From NCBI GenBank assembly GCA_016935595.1, contig JAFGQQ010000250.1, positions 1 to 18,000 on the forward strand: a stretch of 18,000 nt of DNA, in the 5' to 3' direction. The stretch comes from Bacteroidales bacterium (GTDB lineage Bacteria > Bacteroidota > Bacteroidia > Bacteroidales > UBA10428). Shown in pieces: positions 14,953 to 18,000 of the stretch (its first letter is position 1; the number at the start of each line of letters is the position of its first letter). The notes under the pieces were generated by a model. It worked only from the letters and a program-made list of their open reading frames with translations. It made no database searches and was not told the origin of the DNA. Both the position numbers and the translations under genes were made by a program.

Positions 14953-17403
14953 ATGAGAATATCTTACAACTGGCTTAAAGAATATATTAATATCAATTTA
15001 CCTGAGAAAGAAGTTGCAGATATATTAACCAATATTGGTTTAGAAGTTGAAAGCATTGAAAAATTCGAAACTGTTAAAGGAGGCTTGGAAGGTATTGTTA
15101 TTGGCGAGGTTATATCTTGTGAAAAACACCCGAATGCCGATAAGTTAAGCCTAACAAAAGTGAACATCGGACAATCAAAGCCATTACAAATTATATGCGG
15201 TGCTCCAAATGTTGCTGTTGGCCAGAAAGTACCGGTTGCATTAATTGGAACTACTTTATATAAGGGTAAAAAATATTATTCTATACAAAAGAAAAAATTC
15301 ACGGGAGAATTTTCGGAAGGAATGATTTGTGCTGAGGATGAACTCGGTTTAGGTGATGATCATGATGGTATTATGGTGCTTGATTCAAATGCTAAACCAG
15401 GGACTTTAGCAAAAGAATATTTTAAAATTGAAACCGATACTGTTTTTGAAATAGGCCTGACTCCTAACCGAATTGATGCTTCTTCTCATTATGGCGTTGC
15501 CAGGGATTTAGCTGCATTTCTTTCTGATAAGAAAAATATCACTTTAATGAAGCCATCTGTCGACAAGCTAAAAATAAATAATACTGATTATGTTATTGAT
15601 GTTAAAATAGAAAATTGCAAGTCCTGCCCCCGTTATTCCGGAATATCTGTGACTGGTGTTAATGTTAAACCGAGTCCATTTTGGATGCAAAACAGGTTAA
15701 AAGCAATTGGGTTGAATCCAATAAACAATGTTGTTGACATTACAAATTATATTCTTCATGAAACAGGTCAGCCTCTTCATGCATTTGATGCCGATAAATT
15801 AAAAGGTAGACAAATTATTATTAAAAATCTGCCGGAAGGTACAATTTATACAGCCCTTGATGAAATCGAAAGAAAATTATCAGATGAAGATTTAATGATA
15901 TGCGATTCTGATGGACCTGTTGCTTTAGCAGGAGTAATGGGCGGATTAGAAACAGGTGTTACTGACGACACGGTTAATGTATTTATTGAAAGTGCTCATT
16001 TCAATCCTGTATCAGTGCGACGTACTTCAAAAAGACATGGATTAAATACTGATTCATCTTTCAGGTTTGAACGCGGAGTTGATCCACATGGCACGGTATA
16101 TGCCATGAAAAGGGCCGCACTATTAATGCAGGAGCTGGCCGGAGGCAATATTTCATCAGACGTTATTGACATTTATCCGAAAAAAATAAATAATAAAAAA
16201 GTTAAATTATCCTATGATCACACAAAACGGTTAATTGGTAAAAAAATTGATAAGAGAAAAATTAAAAAAATTTTAAAATCGTTGGATTTTATTATTGAAA
16301 AAAAAACGCAGAAGGAACTGCAACTTATTGTTCCTGCATATAGATACGATGTGACGCGGGAGGCAGATGTTATCGAAGAAATTCTAAGAATTTACGGTTA
16401 CAATAATGTTGAAATTTCAAAAAAAATTTATTCCACAATTTCACATCCACCAAAACCTGATCCTGAAAAAGTTATTAACCTTATTTCTGATTACCTTACA
16501 AGTATTGGTTTTTATGAAATTATTTCCAATTCTCTTACCAAATCAAGCTATTACGAGCATATAAAAGAATTTAAAAAGGAAAACCTGGTTAATATTTTAA
16601 ATCCTGTTAGCGCTGACTTAAATGCTATGCGTCAAACATTGCTGTTTAATGGATTAGAAGCAATTATTTATAACAAAAACCGAAAAAACCACAATTTAAA
16701 ATTCTATGAATTCGGATATGAATATTATTTCAGAAAGAAAGAAAATATATCGGATATTCAGAAAAATTATGAAGAAGAAAAAAATTTAGCTATTCTTATG
16801 ACAGGACAACGATTTGAAACAAACTGGATTACCAAACAAGAACAATTATCTTTTTATGATATAAAAACATATACTGAAAATATAATATCACGTTTAGGAA
16901 TTGATATTGAGCAGGTTGAACAAAATTATATAAAGAATGAAATTTTTAATGAAGGACTTGAATATCAAATTAATAATAAAAAGATAGCCAATTTAGGTGA
17001 AATTAATGATAACCTGTTAAGATTATTTGATATTGATACACCAGTTTATTACGCTGATTTAAAATGGGATATATTATTACAATTAATAAATACAATTAAA
17101 ATAGAATTTGAACCTTTAGCAAAATATCCCGAGGTTAAAAGAGATTTAGCTTTATTAATTAATAAAAATATTCAATTTAAACAAATACAAAAATTAGCCT
17201 TACAAACCGAAAAAAAACTATTGAAAAAGGTCTCTCTTTTTGATGTTTATGAAGGTGAAAATATTGAGAAAGGGAAAAAATCTTATGCTGTTAGTTTTAT
17301 TCTTCAAGATGAAAATAAAACATTAACAGATAAACAGATAGATAAAATTATGAGTAATTTTATTCAAGTTTATGAAAATGAACTAGGAGCAAAAATTCGA
17401 TAA
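14953..17403 (+). CDS. pheT: Phenylalanyl-tRNA synthetase beta subunit
   Basis: PheT pairs with PheS as an (alpha-beta)2 enzyme charging tRNA-Phe; the beta subunit binds tRNA and edits mischarged Tyr. The 816-residue length is normal. Domains in order: N-terminal [12 protein letters not shown] start, tRNA-binding OB fold (~40-155, with [10 protein letters not shown] and CGAPNV), B3/B4 editing domain (~210-390, including [22 protein letters not shown] and the RFERGVDP region), B5 (~405-475, ending in [15 protein letters not shown]), the inactive synthetase-like core, and the FDX-ACB anticodon-binding domain (~722-816, from [14 protein letters not shown]). pheS is not adjacent, so the subunits are encoded separately. 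No Phe-rich leader peptide is visible upstream. A macrodomain gene follows ten bases later. Confidence 0.98.
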   Translation: MRISYNWLKEYININLPEKEVADILTNIGLEVESIEKFETVKGGLEGIVIGEVISCEKHPNADKLSLTKVNIGQSKPLQIICGAPNVAVGQKVPVALIGTTLYKGKKYYSIQKKKFTGEFSEGMICAEDELGLGDDHDGIMVLDSNAKPGTLAKEYFKIETDTVFEIGLTPNRIDASSHYGVARDLAAFLSDKKNITLMKPSVDKLKINNTDYVIDVKIENCKSCPRYSGISVTGVNVKPSPFWMQNRLKAIGLNPINNVVDITNYILHETGQPLHAFDADKLKGRQIIIKNLPEGTIYTALDEIERKLSDEDLMICDSDGPVALAGVMGGLETGVTDDTVNVFIESAHFNPVSVRRTSKRHGLNTDSSFRFERGVDPHGTVYAMKRAALLMQELAGGNISSDVIDIYPKKINNKKVKLSYDHTKRLIGKKIDKRKIKKILKSLDFIIEKKTQKELQLIVPAYRYDVTREADVIEEILRIYGYNNVEISKKIYSTISHPPKPDPEKVINLISDYLTSIGFYEIISNSLTKSSYYEHIKEFKKENLVNILNPVSADLNAMRQTLLFNGLEAIIYNKNRKNHNLKFYEFGYEYYFRKKENISDIQKNYEEEKNLAILMTGQRFETNWITKQEQLSFYDIKTYTENIISRLGIDIEQVEQNYIKNEIFNEGLEYQINNKKIANLGEINDNLLRLFDIDTPVYYADLKWDILLQLINTIKIEFEPLAKYPEVKRDLALLINKNIQFKQIQKLALQTEKKLLKKVSLFDVYEGENIEKGKKSYAVSFILQDENKTLTDKQIDKIMSNFIQVYENELGAKIR

Positions 17404-17413
17404 AATAATTTTT

Positions 17414-17923
17414 ATGGTGAAAATAGAATTATACAGGGGTGATATTACCAAATTAGAAGTGGATGCCATTGTAAATGCTGCCAATCCAAGCTTATTAGGT
17501 GGCGGAGGTGTTGATGGCGCCATTCACAGGGCCGCTGGCCCTCAATTATTAGAAGAATGTAAAAGACTGAAAGGCTGCCCAACCGGAGAAGCAAAAATAA
17601 CCAATGGGTATAATTTACCTGCCAAATACATCATTCATACAGTCGGTCCAATCTGGTATGGCGGAACTAATAATGAATTGAACCTGTTATTAAGCTGTTA
17701 TGATAAAAGTTTAAAACTTGCTTCTAAAAATAAAATAAAATCTATTGCCTTTCCAAATATAAGCACAGGTGTTTATCGTTTTCCTAAAGATATTGCAGCT
17801 TCTGTTGCCATAAGGACAGTAAAAGATTTTTTATCAAAAAACAAAAGATTTCAAAAAGTGATCTTTGCGGTATTTGATGAAGAAAATTATAGAATTTACA
17901 AAAATAAACTAGCTGCTACTTAG
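17414..17923 (+). CDS. Macrodomain protein, probable O-acetyl-ADP-ribose deacetylase
   Basis: Macrodomains of this MacroD/YmdB type bind ADP-ribose and remove acetyl from O-acetyl-ADP-ribose or ADP-ribose from acidic side chains. The 169 residues have the whole signature: GDIT (9-12), [18 protein letters not shown] (21-38) with the catalytic-loop Asn24 and Asp34, H-T-V-G-P (75-79), and [12 protein letters not shown] (113-124), whose Gly and Tyr cradle the diphosphate and distal ribose. Size and motifs fit a stand-alone cytosolic enzyme. It starts ten bases after pheT, so it is probably cotranscribed with it. No toxin ADP-ribosyltransferase such as DarT is next to it, which argues against an antitoxin role. 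Its TAG overlaps the stop codon of the convergent trehalase gene by two bases (17921-17922). Confidence 0.95.
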   Translation: MVKIELYRGDITKLEVDAIVNAANPSLLGGGGVDGAIHRAAGPQLLEECKRLKGCPTGEAKITNGYNLPAKYIIHTVGPIWYGGTNNELNLLLSCYDKSLKLASKNKIKSIAFPNISTGVYRFPKDIAASVAIRTVKDFLSKNKRFQKVIFAVFDEENYRIYKNKLAAT

Positions 17924-18000
17924 TATAATTCTTGATTTACTTCTCTCCAGAATTTTAGAAATACGCCGTTTGTCCATCCAAATCCATCCTGTAATTCATA
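17920..18000 (-). CDS. Alpha,alpha-trehalase (GH37), C-terminal fragment
   Basis: The minus strand encodes 26 residues running off the window edge and ending in TAA at 17922-17920. They begin [17 protein letters not shown], a close match to the conserved C-terminal motif of GH37 trehalases ([14 protein letters not shown]), the glycine-rich end of the catalytic barrel. These enzymes split trehalose into two glucose units, in the periplasm or cytoplasm depending on the member; the signal peptide is outside the window, so location is unknown. The chain stops within about ten residues of that motif, without the longer tail of E. coli TreA. Confidence 0.85.
   Translation of the reverse strand, partial: YELQDGFGWTNGVFLKFWREVNQELY

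Noticed and set aside
17414..17923. Macrodomain protein as a DarG-type antitoxin
   Set aside because: It is a single macrodomain without the DarG C-terminal part, and no DarT toxin gene adjoins it.
1..18000. CRISPR arrays, tRNA or rRNA genes, transposases or phage genes
   Set aside because: I looked on both strands and found no regularly spaced direct repeats, no T-arm-like motifs in the spacers and no such protein products.

Overview
This window is very AT-rich (roughly 30% GC by eye) and comes from a member of the Bacteroidota. The evidence is a PorP/SprF-family protein (type IX secretion/gliding family), paired LepB signal peptidases with the long insertion usual in this phylum, several TAnnTTTG-type -7 promoter elements, and almost no Shine-Dalgarno sequences in front of genes. 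A Bacteroidales-like lineage is my guess; the sequence does not settle it. Both ends cut through genes: the C-terminus of a 4Fe-4S ferredoxin-type protein on the left (+), and the last 26 residues of a GH37 trehalase on the right (-).

Layout. 1-192 is the ferredoxin tail. 195-4111 (-) is a dapB-lepB-lepB cluster: dihydrodipicolinate reductase followed by two tandem type I signal peptidases, the last carrying an N-terminal RDD membrane domain. 4289-7892 (-) is a translation cluster, rplS-thrS-infC-rpmI-rplT. A terminator-like hairpin sits between rplS and thrS, and infC lacks a usual start codon: it appears to start at AUA behind a strong Shine-Dalgarno sequence. 7893-8220 is a gene-free gap holding the rplS promoter and a palindromic repeat. 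8221-9210 (+) is an aldo/keto reductase. 9290-11191 (-) is a two-gene unit, an OmpH/Skp-like periplasmic chaperone followed by a soluble family 2 glycosyltransferase. 11295-12296 (-) is the PorP/SprF protein, starting at GTG. After a 503-base AT-rich gap, 12800-14791 (+) encodes a secreted WG-repeat protein with two cysteine-bearing helical modules. 14953-17923 (+) is pheT followed closely by a macrodomain ADP-ribose hydrolase, whose stop codon overlaps that of the convergent trehalase.

Functionally this is mostly core housekeeping: translation, lysine/cell-wall precursor synthesis and protein export. The LepB, OmpH and PorP proteins all act at or beyond the inner membrane, and the WG-repeat protein is probably exported too. 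I see no CRISPR array, transposase, phage gene, tRNA or rRNA, and no clear undescribed multi-gene system. The points most worth a second look are the infC start, the RDD-LepB fusion beside a plain LepB paralogue, the structured intergenic elements (two may belong to one repeat family), and the duplicated Cys modules of the WG-repeat protein.
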